A stretch of DNA of 64,000 nucleotides from Diplonema japonicum. Its lineage: Eukaryota; Euglenozoa; Diplonemea; Diplonemida; Diplonemidae. Below, in pieces: positions 39,523 through 49,288 of this stretch (the stretch's first letter is position 1; the number at the start of each line of letters is the position of its first letter). The notes below the pieces were generated by a model. The model ran no database searches and was not told the DNA's origin. It worked only from the letters and a program-made list of their open reading frames with translations. Location: the NCBI GenBank assembly GCA_964019335.1, contig OZ025684.1, positions 372,001-436,000 of the forward strand, written 5' to 3'. The translations under genes were made by a program, and so were the position numbers.

Positions 39523-40590
39523 TTATATCAACCCAAGCGTCTCGATGTACAGCCCCTCCTCGTACCTGTGGGCCACCCCGTTAGCGGAGATCACATCGTG
39601 CTCCCAGACATATGGTTCTTCACCGAGAGGTTTGAAAAAGCTGGCGGCGGTGTATGTCAAGGAAGCTTCACCTTGAATAAGCCCGGTGGTGAACGACGGG
39701 GTCAGATTACCTTTAAAAATCGGCAACGCGGTGACTGGCGTAACGTTCATAGAACGCGTGAGGTATGAAGCGCACAGCGTCGCCTTTCCTTCCGCAGAAA
39801 ACCGTTTCACGAGAGAAGCCAACGATGGAAGACCCCCCGAGTGGTGATAACTAATCACATCTGACAGATGTTGCTGTGCCTGGACCGCATGAGTTGTCGA
39901 AATGGACAAATCGATACTAGATGTCAGGGGTGCTGTTGGGTTACTACCTGACGCGATTTCAAAAACCAATGCGAGGTCGATCAAATCGTCTTCAGAAGGC
40001 CGTTCCCACAGGTCCCAGATTAAAATTCTCGGATCTGACTTGAAACGAGCGAACACAGCAGTGATGAAGTCACGAAGACGCTTTGATGAGATCCCGGGAT
40101 ATGGAGACTTCGGCCAGAATCTTTTAAAAGAGTACAATTCGTATTTCAAATCTTCGCGAGAAGGGATTTCAGATCGGCCTGATGAATCGCAAAGAACAAG
40201 CATGGTGGAAACACCATGAATGTGTGCGATCGACAGCAAGGTGTCTACTTTGTTCAGAAAGAAGTCACCCTGTAGGTGGTACAGCTCCTCGTGGAGGGAT
40301 ATCTTGACGCCGTTCATGCCGAGCCGGGCGATTTTTTTCATTTCTTTGTTTATTAGCTGTTCGTTCCACTTCGAGCTGAACATTTCGAGGGGGTTTGCTG
40401 CGCTTGATGTGACGTAGTGGCCGCCCACGATCCACCTGTTCCATCCTTTGAACTCAACCTTCCGTTGGGGTCTGTACCTTATAGTGTCGTGGGTCTCGCT
40501 CTTATCCGACTCGTGGTTTACGGTTTGGCCTACCTTTATACAAGCGATTACAAGTACGGTGATTAGAAATATAGGGGCGCTGCGAAGCAT
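39523..40590 (-). CDS. Glycosidase-like (GH5/xylanase-like) TIM barrel, probable pseudoenzyme
   Basis: 355 residues from the Met of MLRSAPIFLITVLVIACIKV, a signal peptide or anchor. An upstream in-frame Met lies in low-complexity sequence. The body follows the plan of bacterial secreted putative 1,4-beta-xylanases of the cellulase/GH5-like clan: GGHYVTSSAANPLEMFS (57-73), ARLGMNGVKISLHEELY, then DPRILIWDLWERP (186-198), DVISYHH, CASYLTRS (273-280) and PYVWEHDVISANG. In the active family the two glutamates lie in WDLWNEP and CTEY. Here these read WDLWERP and CASY, so neither catalytic Glu is in place. It is likely a carbohydrate-binding or scaffold protein in the secretory pathway. Confidence 0.82.
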   Translation of the reverse strand: MLRSAPIFLITVLVIACIKVGQTVNHESDKSETHDTIRYRPQRKVEFKGWNRWIVGGHYVTSSAANPLEMFSSKWNEQLINKEMKKIARLGMNGVKISLHEELYHLQGDFFLNKVDTLLSIAHIHGVSTMLVLCDSSGRSEIPSREDLKYELYSFKRFWPKSPYPGISSKRLRDFITAVFARFKSDPRILIWDLWERPSEDDLIDLALVFEIASGSNPTAPLTSSIDLSISTTHAVQAQQHLSDVISYHHSGGLPSLASLVKRFSAEGKATLCASYLTRSMNVTPVTALPIFKGNLTPSFTTGLIQGEASLTYTAASFFKPLGEEPYVWEHDVISANGVAHRYEEGLYIETLGLI

Positions 40591-42052
40591 TGTTCGTCCC
40601 CTCCCCCACCCCCCCCCTCTGTGGTACAATTGTTAATCTGGGAAATATTATGAGGGGAAAAAAAAAAAAAGGAAGGAGGGAAAAAAAAAAAGTAAAAAGA
40701 GAAAAAGAGGGTTTTTTTTTTTTTTTTTTTTTTTTTGGAGCAGGGGGAAGAAAAAAAAAAAAAAAAAAGAAAAGTAAATGAAAATCATGCTGTTGGTGCA
40801 GTTAGGCGAATGGGGGGGGGAGTGGGGGGGAATAAAATAAATTCTTTTTTAAACAAAACCCCCGTGGTAAAAAAAAAAAAGTTTTTTTTTATTTGCCCCG
40901 CATTATAGACTGGCCCTAGAACGTAACACGATATTTTTCTCCCGCATTTTTTTTTTTTTTTTGAATCTTTTTTTTTTTAAAAGGAGGTTTAAGAGATGTT
41001 TCACCACCGTTCATAAAAGAAAAAAAAAAGTGGATGAGGAGGAGGGGGTTTCTTTCTCCTCTTTTCTTTTTTCGTAAAAATTGGTGTTTCAGAAATCATG
41101 GCGCATGGCACCTCAAGAGGGGACCAAGCCTACTTTGAAAGAAGAGAAAAAAAACAGAATGGTCCAGAAGCAAATTCTGGCAAGGCAAACGCACAGAATA
41201 AACATCATGGATGGGGGCCTGAGGTGTCATCCCGATGACTCCTTTGGCTTGGCATTTCTCGTTTTCTTTTTTCTTTTTTGCTGATTCTCAAAATAAAAAA
41301 AAAGGCAGGGCTTTTTTTTTTTTTTTTCACGCAACACTAAGAAAATCGAATGAGAAACGCGAAAAGAACACAATAAGAAAAAAAAAAGAAAATTAGACAC
41401 TGGTTGCGTTTTCGCTCACCTTTCGTCTGCTGGAAGGCTTTTTGAAAAAAGAAAGAAAGGAAGGCAAAACAAAAATAAAAAATGATGGAGAAAGAACGAA
41501 GAAGAAAAAAAAACTGGTCGCTTTGACCCTTTTCTTTTTTCTCCCCCCCCCCCGTCTTTTTTCTAACCAACCCTTCTCTCCTCTCGTTTTTTTTTTTTTT
41601 TTTTTGCTTTTGTTTTTTGGCTTCTTTTTTTTTTGTTTTTACGGCCCGCGGAGTTTTTTTTTTTTTTTTTATTTTTTTTTTTTTCCCTCTTTTTTTTTTT
41701 TTCCTCCATTCACATGCTGAGCCTTTCAACTAAAAAAAATAAGAAAGAGTTTTGACAAAAGAAAATTCTGACAAAAAAAGGGGGGGGGAGTGTTAAAGGT
41801 CCGTCCTGTCAAAGCTAACGAGAAGTCTCGTCACACTGGGAAGCACTTTTTTTTATACTTTTTTTTAATTTTTTGCTTCAACCACAAAACTAGGACTCCC
41901 CTTTCCCTTTCTCTCCCCCCACTAAAAAAAATGATAATCTTCAGAAAAGACGAAAAGAAAAAAAAAAGAAAAAAAAAAAGTACACACAACACAACACACG
42001 CCATTTTTTTGTTTTCTTTCTCATTTCCCTCACTTTTTTTTTTTTCCTTCCT
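40591..42052. other. Homopolymer-rich intergenic
   Basis: Dense A-, T-, G- and C-runs. A more complex stretch at 41080-41270 has a 67-codon plus-strand frame with no recognisable features. I do not call it as a gene. Confidence 0.45.
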
Positions 42053-43420
42053 CTACTGGACAAAGTTCATCTCAGCAGTCCTGGACAGATTCTGGACATT
42101 CTTGTACCGGTCGTAGAGCTCCTGCAGGCCTTCCATGTATTCCTGGTGTACAAGTGTAACGTGTTCTTGAAGCTCGGGGTCCTTGGGGTCCCATTTCCCC
42201 TCCCATTTCTTCACACGAATAGGTTTTCCGATAACGGTGGTAATCTGCCTCCTATGAGGGAGAAGGCCGAACCTGTAATTAAAAACACCCCGTCCAAGGA
42301 AAAGAGGAATGGCAAAGCCAAGCTTCGCCTGAATCCATCTGAGAAACGGCCTTGTGGCAGGGTCCTTGTTGAAGGTTCGGTACACATCGTTCTCCCCGAA
42401 TGAGAAGCAAGGGACGAGGGCGGTACCATTCTGAACAGCGATTCTTGCGAAGCCCTTGCGCTTCTTAATAATGAGGTCGGAGGTGCCTGGGATGGCGTCG
42501 AGAGCTTCCTCGGCACCGCCTACAACAAGAAGAGCGGAGTCACCAGGTTGGCCTGTTAAAACATTGTTCAACGCTTCCTTAGACGCGTCGCCCATTGCTG
42601 CCCACCTCGCGAACTCCCTCCAAAGCGGCAACCAAAACTGAATCCCCAACGTTTGGACCGATATAAAAAGTTCCGGGAGCTTCTCGTCAATATCGTTCGC
42701 GCCAGTCCCGAAGTTAGTGACCGCTCCGAAAGAATGCACCCCGTGCGGGTGGAGAATGAACAAATAGTTCGCAGCTTTATCCTCGTGAACCTTTGTGAAT
42801 GGTGTTGCATCCGGCACACGGAGACGAATCGGGAAATATCTAGCGAATATCTTCCAGAATGATAAGTACCTCAACCAGCAGTACCTCCTAGGGTGCTTCG
42901 TCTTCGTAATATCCCACAACATGTATATGTTATAGCAAATGAGGAACGGCCACATGAACGGGATGAAGTACATCATTATGTACGCGAACAGGAAGAGCGG
43001 CAGGCCTGTGAAGAAGTTGAAGAGAATTGTCGCGAACGTTTGTAACCTCCTTTCCATCGGGGTGTTTAGCATGCTGCATGGTTCGGTGGGTGTGAAGCCG
43101 AGCCCTCCTTCGCCGTTTTCGGGGATTTTGGTGGGCCTGTCGCCCCCGCCGATGCCCTTTGCCCTGCCGCGCATAATGCGGACGCATTCTTCGCATTTTG
43201 TAAGGTCCTCCTCCACAGTGCTCGACCTTGTAACACTCTTCACCGCCTTCTCGAACAGGTCTATCTCAGCCTCGGCATCGATGTAACGCTTCTCGTCGTT
43301 CGCCCTTTTCTCCAACTCCTCCTTCAGGTCAGAGACATACAGTACAGACTGTTCCTCGCTAAGCGATGCAATCTGCTTAAAGGGATCCACGACCTCTGCT
43401 TCCGACGGGGGCGGCGTCAT
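42053..43420 (-). CDS. DGAT2: DGAT2-family acyltransferase (diacylglycerol acyltransferase type 2)
   Basis: 455 residues. An N-terminal extension of about 125 residues is charged and helical (LKEELEKRANDEKRYIDAEA). Two adjacent membrane-embedded segments (about 128-170) follow, then the catalytic region with the signature HPHG (224-227) in FILHPHGVHSFG. Further family blocks are GDSALLVVGGAEEALDA, KKRKGFARIAVQNGTALVPC, FSFGEND, and GLLPHRRQITTVIGKPI near the C terminus. The enzyme acylates diacylglycerol to triacylglycerol at the ER, though related members use monoacylglycerol or long-chain alcohols, so the exact acceptor is not certain. The N-terminal extension is longer than usual. It lies 121 bp from the next gene in the minus direction. 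Confidence 0.95.
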   Translation of the reverse strand: MTPPPSEAEVVDPFKQIASLSEEQSVLYVSDLKEELEKRANDEKRYIDAEAEIDLFEKAVKSVTRSSTVEEDLTKCEECVRIMRGRAKGIGGGDRPTKIPENGEGGLGFTPTEPCSMLNTPMERRLQTFATILFNFFTGLPLFLFAYIMMYFIPFMWPFLICYNIYMLWDITKTKHPRRYCWLRYLSFWKIFARYFPIRLRVPDATPFTKVHEDKAANYLFILHPHGVHSFGAVTNFGTGANDIDEKLPELFISVQTLGIQFWLPLWREFARWAAMGDASKEALNNVLTGQPGDSALLVVGGAEEALDAIPGTSDLIIKKRKGFARIAVQNGTALVPCFSFGENDVYRTFNKDPATRPFLRWIQAKLGFAIPLFLGRGVFNYRFGLLPHRRQITTVIGKPIRVKKWEGKWDPKDPELQEHVTLVHQEYMEGLQELYDRYKNVQNLSRTAEMNFVQ

Positions 43421-43541
43421 CTGTTCTTACTCCTTTTTTCTTTTATGTAATGCCTATTTCATTTTTTTTTTTTTTTTTTTTTTGGTGGGAAAAAAAAAAA
43501 AACGGAACAGATTGCGAGCAAAAAAAAAAAAAAAAAAAAAA

Positions 43542-44369
43542 TTATTTTTCCTCTGATTTTTCACCGGCCTCGGGCTCAGGCGGAGCAAGGATAGACGGCT
43601 CTGCCTTCGGGCTGGATTTGCACTTCTTCTCCCCGGACTCCTTCGATTTCGACTTTTTCTCAATAGAGAACACAGTGTGGCACGCACCATCGACCTTCCA
43701 CTGCACCTCCAAGTCATAAAGAATTGTACCATAGGACTGCACCCCTGTGGAATGGTCGCGCTTGTAACTAGGGCGGGGGTCCTGCTTAAGGATAGAAGTG
43801 ATGAAGGCGAGGAGGTCAGGGTAAGCTGTGGAGTGCGCGCTGCAGAAAGAGGCAGGCTGGAGATCAAACACAACATCTATGTCAGGGACCTCAGGACGAT
43901 TGTCTGCAAACCCGTCGCTTGCCTCAGGTAAGCTGTCTGAGTAAGGAATGTAAGGCTTGATGTCAAGTACTGGGGTCTTGTCGAGAAGGTCCCCACCCGA
44001 TATCTCAAGCCACAGTTTTCCATTTTTGTAACAAATCTTATCAAGCTTAACGCACGACATCCCCATTCCATTGGGGCGGTAGGTTGATCTGGTAGCGAAT
44101 ACACCCTTCTTCTCCCCCCCGCTCAGCTTGGGAGGCCTTACCAAGGAGTTCCAACCCTTGTCAGCAGTCTCGTGGAACCTGAAGATCACCCACACGTGTG
44201 TGAAGTCTTCCAACCCTCGGACGAACTCCTCCCTGCTATATGCAGGGAGGAACATGACTTTCAGTTTCGCCTCTGGGCAGAGCCGTGGCTGCCTTGGGAT
44301 GGCAAACTTCTGCTTGAACGGTGACTCTATGACTGCAACCGGCTCTAATACGTACCTTTCATCCATCAT
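43542..44369 (-). CDS. TRMO: tRNA (N6-threonylcarbamoyladenosine37-N6)-methyltransferase TrmO
   Basis: 275 residues. The TrmO/TsaA/YaeB fold occupies about 8-150: VAVIESPFKQKFAIPRQPRL, LEDFTHVWVIFRFHE, RSTYRPNGMGMSCVKLDK (the counterpart of RSPFRPNPIGLS that helps bind S-adenosylmethionine) and DLLDKTPVLDIKPYIPYSDS. The enzyme methylates N6 of t6A at position 37 of ANN-decoding tRNAs. The C-terminal third (VQWKVDGACHTVFSIEKKSK and onward) corresponds to the C-terminal domain of longer TrmO proteins and ends in a Lys/Glu-rich tail. Both of the first two codons are Met. Confidence 0.94.
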   Translation of the reverse strand: MMDERYVLEPVAVIESPFKQKFAIPRQPRLCPEAKLKVMFLPAYSREEFVRGLEDFTHVWVIFRFHETADKGWNSLVRPPKLSGGEKKGVFATRSTYRPNGMGMSCVKLDKICYKNGKLWLEISGGDLLDKTPVLDIKPYIPYSDSLPEASDGFADNRPEVPDIDVVFDLQPASFCSAHSTAYPDLLAFITSILKQDPRPSYKRDHSTGVQSYGTILYDLEVQWKVDGACHTVFSIEKKSKSKESGEKKCKSSPKAEPSILAPPEPEAGEKSEEK

Positions 44370-44444
44370 TTTTCTTTTTCTTTTTTTTTTTTTTGTCTTT
44401 TTTTTTTTAATTCCCCTCTCCTGCTTTTGTTCTAGTTGGTTTAG

Positions 44445-45354
44445 TGATATTCACGATTTTGCTTTAACCATTAAGCCCACGATCGTGGCTGTGAGCGTCT
44501 TGCGAAGTCGAGTGATGCGATCCCGCTTGTAGGCGGCCTTCAAATCCATCAGCTTGTCGTGCGTGGACTGGGTAGCAAAAATGGGCCTCTTGGAGAAGCC
44601 TATAGCTGCCTTTCCTCCTATGGCGATGAGGGACTTCACCCTTTTCTGCTCGTCCGCTGGGAAGGGGCGTCGCTTCTTCCGTGCCCTGCACGCTGCGTTT
44701 ATCTTTACGATTAGGGCCTTGATTCTGCGTGCCCTATCTTCCAGCAGGCCTCCTGATGATTTACCGGTCGTCCATTCGAAGTCAATGGCTAGCTCCACGG
44801 CCGACACCTCCGAGGTGGTGTCCTTCTCCACCCAGCGCAGCTGTGACAACCATTGTAGCAGCGGGTTCAGGTACTGGGACAGGACCCCACCCACTCCTTC
44901 GAGCTCGCCTGCTATCGGAACGGGGCATCTCTTTCCTACATTTCGTTCCCACGGTAGCGGCTGTGTGTTGACGTCCTCCTTCTGCACGAGCTCCACGTCC
45001 CGCTTCTCAACCACCACGGCCAAGTATCGTTGCAGTTTTTCCAGGTATGCAAAGGCATGTCCTCTCGGCAGTATTGCGTGTAGCTCAAGACACAGGGCCA
45101 TCCCGTCCTGTCGCGCAGCGGTTCCAAACCGTCCTGTGCCAGCTCGTCCCGTGCGCAGGCACACTCGTAGAGCTGATGGCGGAGTAGGGTTACCGTGTCC
45201 GGGTGTGGTGACTCACACAGGTCACACCTGAACCCTTGTGTGAGTGGTACTTCCGTCGTTGGGACGTGGTCTATGCTGTCCCCGTCTTCCTCGGTGCCAT
45301 CTCCTTCTGGTGCCAGGGGGACGCTCCTTTGACTCGTACCTGCATGCGGGCTAA
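44445..45354 (-). mobile_element. LINE family 1, truncated copy B
   Basis: Encodes the C2HC finger (CDLCESPHPDTVTLLRHQ..C) in one frame and, after a frameshift near 45110, the C-terminal domain (VELAIDFEWTTG, PFPADEQKRVKSL, FATQSTHDKL) in another. It is strongly similar to 7340-8300. It lacks the RT part and the 85-bp tail found at 7281, and starts at an A-run (45355). It is inserted just upstream of TRMO in its own orientation. Confidence 0.78.
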
Positions 45355-45559
45355 AAAAAAGGAGAAGAAGCGTAGATAGATGAAGTTGCCAAGAGGGGGG
45401 CGGGAATGCTCTATGTGCGCAAAGGAAGCGAAAGGCGCACAAAAAGAAAAAGAAAAAAAAGTTCCCCTTTTTTACAGTTTATATTAAACACCACACGGTA
45501 TGAGCATAGAGCCATCAATAATTCAATTTTCAAAAAAGAAAAACAAAAAAAAAAAAATT

Positions 45560-46438
45560 CTAGAACACAAAAGGAACAAAGCTCTTCACTTTCTTTTGGT
45601 ACTCCTTGTACTCAGGGTATTTCTCCGCCGAGATTGCCTCCGTCAGCTGCCTGCTGCCGTTCATCAGCAGGAACAACATATAAGAACCGATGGAGCTAAC
45701 ACAGCCATAGTGGGGCAGACCCCTGGCTGGGATGATGAAGGCCGCAAAAAGGAACCAAAACGTCATTTCGCAAAGCCAGTTAGGATGGCGGGAGTAGGCG
45801 AAAAGCCCACTACACACAAAGCCCTTGTTATAAGGCGCAGGGAGGGCAGCAATTGTCTTGCATTCCTTAAGCAACGAGTACTTTTTCGTTTGAAAACGTT
45901 GTTGCTGAGCGTCAGCGAAGTGCTGCACAACAAGCACAACGAGCATTGTAACAGCGAGAGCACCGTCAGCACTACTCAGTGGCGCTCCATCAATGACTGC
46001 AAACAATGGGGACGAAAAGCCCAGGATCAGAACTAGCTGGTACATGCAGATTATAATCAGATTGAACAGCACCCAGACCCAATAGTTCTTCAGGGAGGGC
46101 CATCCCCTGACGTGGATCCATCTGTAGTCCTCTTCCCCTTTCCAAAACTTCCAGCCTCCGTTGAAACCGCCTTTCTTCCTGAACTCGTTGCCGAGCCTGG
46201 CGCCCCACACCACTACTAGGGCACTCATCAACAGCACCCTGCCTTCCACGTGCCCTTTAGTGTAATACAAGTACCCCAGTACTTCTATCGTGTAGATTAT
46301 AGGTGCCGTGGTCCACAGCTTGTCCACCTGAGAGACGTTGTCGGTTGCCCACCCGATGAGGAATGATCCTGTGATCAACACAGCGCAGGTACCCCCGACG
46401 AGGTGGAGCAGGGCTTCATCACAGTTGTAGCCTTCCAT
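45560..46438 (-). CDS. DUF1295 (steroid 5-alpha-reductase-like) membrane protein
   Basis: 292 residues from the Met of MEGYNCDEALL. The upstream in-frame residues are low-complexity. About seven hydrophobic segments are spread over 10-250. Family signatures near the C terminus include GLFAYSRHPNWLCEMTFWFL and SRQLTEAISAEKYPEYKEYQ, which match the NADPH-binding end of DUF1295/steroid reductase and isoprenylcysteine methyltransferase-like proteins. Likely an ER membrane oxidoreductase acting on a lipid enal or enone. The substrate is unknown. C-terminal residues KSFVPFVF are typical of the family. Confidence 0.92.
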   Translation of the reverse strand: MEGYNCDEALLHLVGGTCAVLITGSFLIGWATDNVSQVDKLWTTAPIIYTIEVLGYLYYTKGHVEGRVLLMSALVVVWGARLGNEFRKKGGFNGGWKFWKGEEDYRWIHVRGWPSLKNYWVWVLFNLIIICMYQLVLILGFSSPLFAVIDGAPLSSADGALAVTMLVVLVVQHFADAQQQRFQTKKYSLLKECKTIAALPAPYNKGFVCSGLFAYSRHPNWLCEMTFWFLFAAFIIPARGLPHYGCVSSIGSYMLFLLMNGSRQLTEAISAEKYPEYKEYQKKVKSFVPFVF

Positions 46439-46472
46439 ATTTCTTTTTTTCCCTCCCTTCTTCTTCTTAGGG

Positions 46473-46500
46473 CTATGTTGGAAGAAAAAAAAAGGAGAAA
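46473..46500 (-). promoter_or_regulatory. Candidate trans-splice acceptor region
   Basis: The sense strand reads a C/T tract (CTCCTTTTTTTTTCTTCC) followed by AACATAG, 35-60 bases upstream of the ATG at 46438. It has the same layout as at 19854 and 27935. Confidence 0.35.
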
Positions 46501-46697
46501 AAAAAAAAAGAAAAAAAAAACTCAACGGTTTTTTATTGTCGTATTTTTTTTTTTTTTTTTTCCCGTTAAAACGTTGTAGAAGAAATAGGCGGGCGTGTTT
46601 CCCAAAAAAGAAAATGGTTTTCTATGGGAATTGACCCTTGTTCCTTCGCTCACCAACAACCCCGTGCTCTTACTTCTTTTATAAAAAAAAAAAAAGA

Positions 46698-46860
46698 ATA
46701 AAGAGTCGGTTTATTGTTGGCTTGTGCACAGCCAGGGCTGACCTGTAGAAGGACTAGCCCAACAAGGTTTCGCATTGTTTTCCTTGTTCAAACAAAATAA
46801 TAAAAAAAAGAGAGAGTCGGTTGATTGTAGTTTTTGTGCGGTATAAATCCCTGGGATAAT
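46698..46860. repeat. Two related scraps of a dispersed repeat
   Basis: aagagtcggtttattgttgg, then cttgtgcacagcc (46700) and gagagtcggttgattgtagt (46813), with cctgtagaaggactagccca (about 46751) matching 29313-29337. A third partial copy is at 24392. Family length and nature are unknown. Confidence 0.45.
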
Positions 46861-47035
46861 TACTGCATGCTAACAATACCACCTTTTTTTTTTCTTGATT
46901 ACACAAAAAGAAGAGGGGGGAGGAAAAGAAAAAGAAAAAAAAGAAAACACTGTAAGAGCTTTCGTAATAACGGTAAACTTGTTTGTGAACAAGCATATCA
47001 ATATTACATGAGATAAAGGAACTTGTAGTTCTCAT

Positions 47036-47326
47036 TTAGCAGAGGTGCACAAGTGCGGATGAAGCCGCAGCCACACCGCCCAGGACAGCCGCGACACAGG
47101 TATTGACACCACCGGTCATCACGAATGCCTGCACACAAGAAAAAACACTTCCAGCAGCAAGTCCCACACCATTGGCGCTAGCAGCTGACGACATGGCAAC
47201 AGCAACAGTTCCCCCTGCCACGGGGCCGACAGAAGCGACCCCACATAAACAACCTAATATAGGACCAACAAGCATGAGGGAACCAAAGAGAGCTCCGCCG
47301 AGGAGAAGAGATTCGAGGAATACCAT
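47036..47326 (-). CDS. IFI6/IFI27 (ISG12)-like small hydrophobic protein
   Basis: 96 residues from the Met of MVFLESLLLGGALF, chosen because everything upstream in frame is T-run derived. It is almost entirely hydrophobic and Gly/Ala/Ser-rich. The central block (VAGGTVAVAMSSAASANGVG, then LAAGSVFSCVQ) resembles the IFI6/IFI27 family core, where an AxGSxAAxxMSxxAxxNGGGVAxGSxxxxLQS-like pattern recurs. Members are small proteins with two to three helical hairpins in mitochondrial or ER membranes. The role in a protist is unknown. Confidence in the gene is higher than in the family call. Confidence 0.75.
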   Translation of the reverse strand: MVFLESLLLGGALFGSLMLVGPILGCLCGVASVGPVAGGTVAVAMSSAASANGVGLAAGSVFSCVQAFVMTGGVNTCVAAVLGGVAAASSALVHLC

Positions 47327-47578
47327 TTTTTTTTCATTTTTTTTTTTTTTGTAATTACTGTAGAATGAAAAAAAAGTGAGGGCAGCCAGTGCCCAACCAC
47401 AAATATAGGTGCCCAGCTTCTTGTTGATAATCTCGAAAAAATAAAAAATAAAAAGGAGGGGGGGGATCCACCAGGAATACTCTAAACAAGTATTTTTTTG
47501 ACAATTTCTCCAGAAGAATTGACGGGGGGAATGGGGGTCTTTGAGCAATGAATAAGCAGGTCGAGAGTTTCCTTTGGG

Positions 47579-47617
<39 letters not shown>

Positions 47618-48274
47618 ACGAAAATATGTCTGTGCTTTTTGTTTTTTGTTTTTGTTTTTTTTTCCCCATGTATGAAAAAATCAGGTCTAGAAACAGTGGT
47701 TAGAAATACTTTAGAAACAAAAGTTTTTTTTTTTTTCACCGTCTTTCCCCTCCCCCACCCCCCTTTTTTTTTGTGATTGCAATTGCACTTGTCAGACCAG
47801 GAGAGCCATTCTTTGGCAGTCTCTCTGTTTGAACATAGCTGCAATTTCTTTTTTTTTTTGTTGTTCCCCGTTTCTTTCCTCCCTCTTGTTTTGCATCTTG
47901 AATAGATAACCCCCCCCCCCCCCCCCCCTCCTTTTTTTCATTGAACGAGAATGCAGACTCGTTCTACTGGTAAAGAAAAGGAAACAACATCTCAAGAGAC
48001 GGAAAAAGACGAAAAGAAAATCGATTTGAGGAGCCTCTAAATGGGGCTTTGATTGCAACACTATTTGTCGTTAAGTGCGCGTTGAGGGTCTATCTTATTG
48101 TTACCCTTCTGCGTCGCTGCGGCCGGGTAGGTCAGCACGAATCTGTCGCTCCAGTCGTTTCTCCCAGTCGCTGTTCGAGGATCTGCAAAAATACCCTAGG
48201 ATCCGTTTGTTTGCATCAAATGGATTGGAAGGAGGATGTCAAGAAGAGTTTCCCGTGATAGGAGGGGATCGTCG
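47327..48274. other. Gene-free stretch with a solo retroelement end
   Basis: T- and A-runs (for example 39 A at 47580-47615) and a C-run near 47910-47930. At 48033-48070, atggggctttgattgcaaca, then cta, matches the 3' end of the short element at 49289. The stretch 48075-48255 is of normal complexity but unrecognised. Confidence 0.45.
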
Positions 48275-49008
48275 AAAAAAAAAAAAAAACTCGATCTATT
48301 TTTGCGGTGCGCTGGTTGGTGCCCACCGTGGACGGGGGATCCTACACGTGCCTGTCACCATTCTGCGGTTGCATCCTGGTGCCGGCCGTCGGGGTTTGCC
48401 TGTCCGTCATGGACGGCATCTGCGCTAAGAACATCGGTCGCAGTCCCTCCAAATAGGGGGCTGTTTGGGTTGACGAGAACAAGGGTCTCTTGTCGTAGCC
48501 ATGCATCGCTGGTGCGCCCAGGTTTCTCAGGGAGTGTACTCTGGTCATCCTTCTTGCCGGGAAGCCGCTTTTGTTGCCCTTTGCCGCACATGCTTGCACT
48601 CTATTGAGGATGTAGCAGACGTGCGGCTTTTCTCTCCAACAGACTGCTCTCCCCATGTTCCCCGTATAAGGATATACCGGTCGCCATCTCAAAATCAATT
48701 GCCAGCTCCATCGTGGTGATTGACGTCTTCTTCGATCCTAGGTACCACCTCAGACCTTGCAGCCAGGGTAGCACATGTTTCAACTGCTTTTTCAGTATCT
48801 CACCCGTTGCTCCGTGCGCAACAAGCATCTCCTCCGTCGGTACCGGGCATCTCCTCCGTCGGTACCGGGCATCTTGTTCCGGCCGTCGTCTCTTTCCAAG
48901 GATATGGTCTTATAACATGCACCGTCCTCTCCGCTGCTCTACTGTCACGCAACGCCACCATCGCACCAGGTAGCTCTGCACCAGTCGCGCTTGTTTCTGC
49001 ACTTCCGT
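48275..49008 (-). mobile_element. LINE family 3, truncated copy B
   Basis: Nearly identical to 8969-9700, with a handful of substitutions and 1-3 base indels. It is uninterrupted over SLRNLGAPAMHGYDKRPLFS to the terminal MQPQNGDRHV, showing that the break at the same place in copy A is secondary. It is bounded by A-runs at 48276-48290 and 49009-49017. Confidence 0.78.
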
Positions 49009-49017
49009 GAAAAAAAA

Positions 49018-49160
49018 ACTCGAACTATGGGATCCTACACCATTCTGCGGTTGCATCCTGGTGTCGGCCGTCGGGGTTTGCCTGTCCGTCATGGGTGGCA
49101 TCTGTGCTATGAACATCGGTCGCAGTCCCTCCAAATAGGGAGCTGTTTGGGTTGACGCGA
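49018..49160 (-). mobile_element. LINE family 3, third truncated copy
   Basis: Directly beyond an A-run from copy B. It encodes GLRPMFIAQMPPMTDRQTPT and the terminal sequence with a shortened tail (the gatcctacac block joined directly to cattctgcggttgc). It is an independent, more diverged insertion next to copy B. Confidence 0.65.
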
Positions 49161-49288
49161 ACGAAAGAAAGAGAAAAAAATCTCAAATGTTCGTATGCAG
49201 TTTGCTGCCAAATGGAAACGGAATACTGAGGCACGAAGGTAGAGTAGAGGATTATCACTTACAGAGGACTTCTTTAAAAAAAGAAAAA

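Noticed and set aside
46618-46680. Possible tRNA on the minus strand with a T-arm-like ggGTCAATTCC
   Set aside because: No A-box, no D-arm and no acceptor stem could be drawn, and the T-stem does not pair well.
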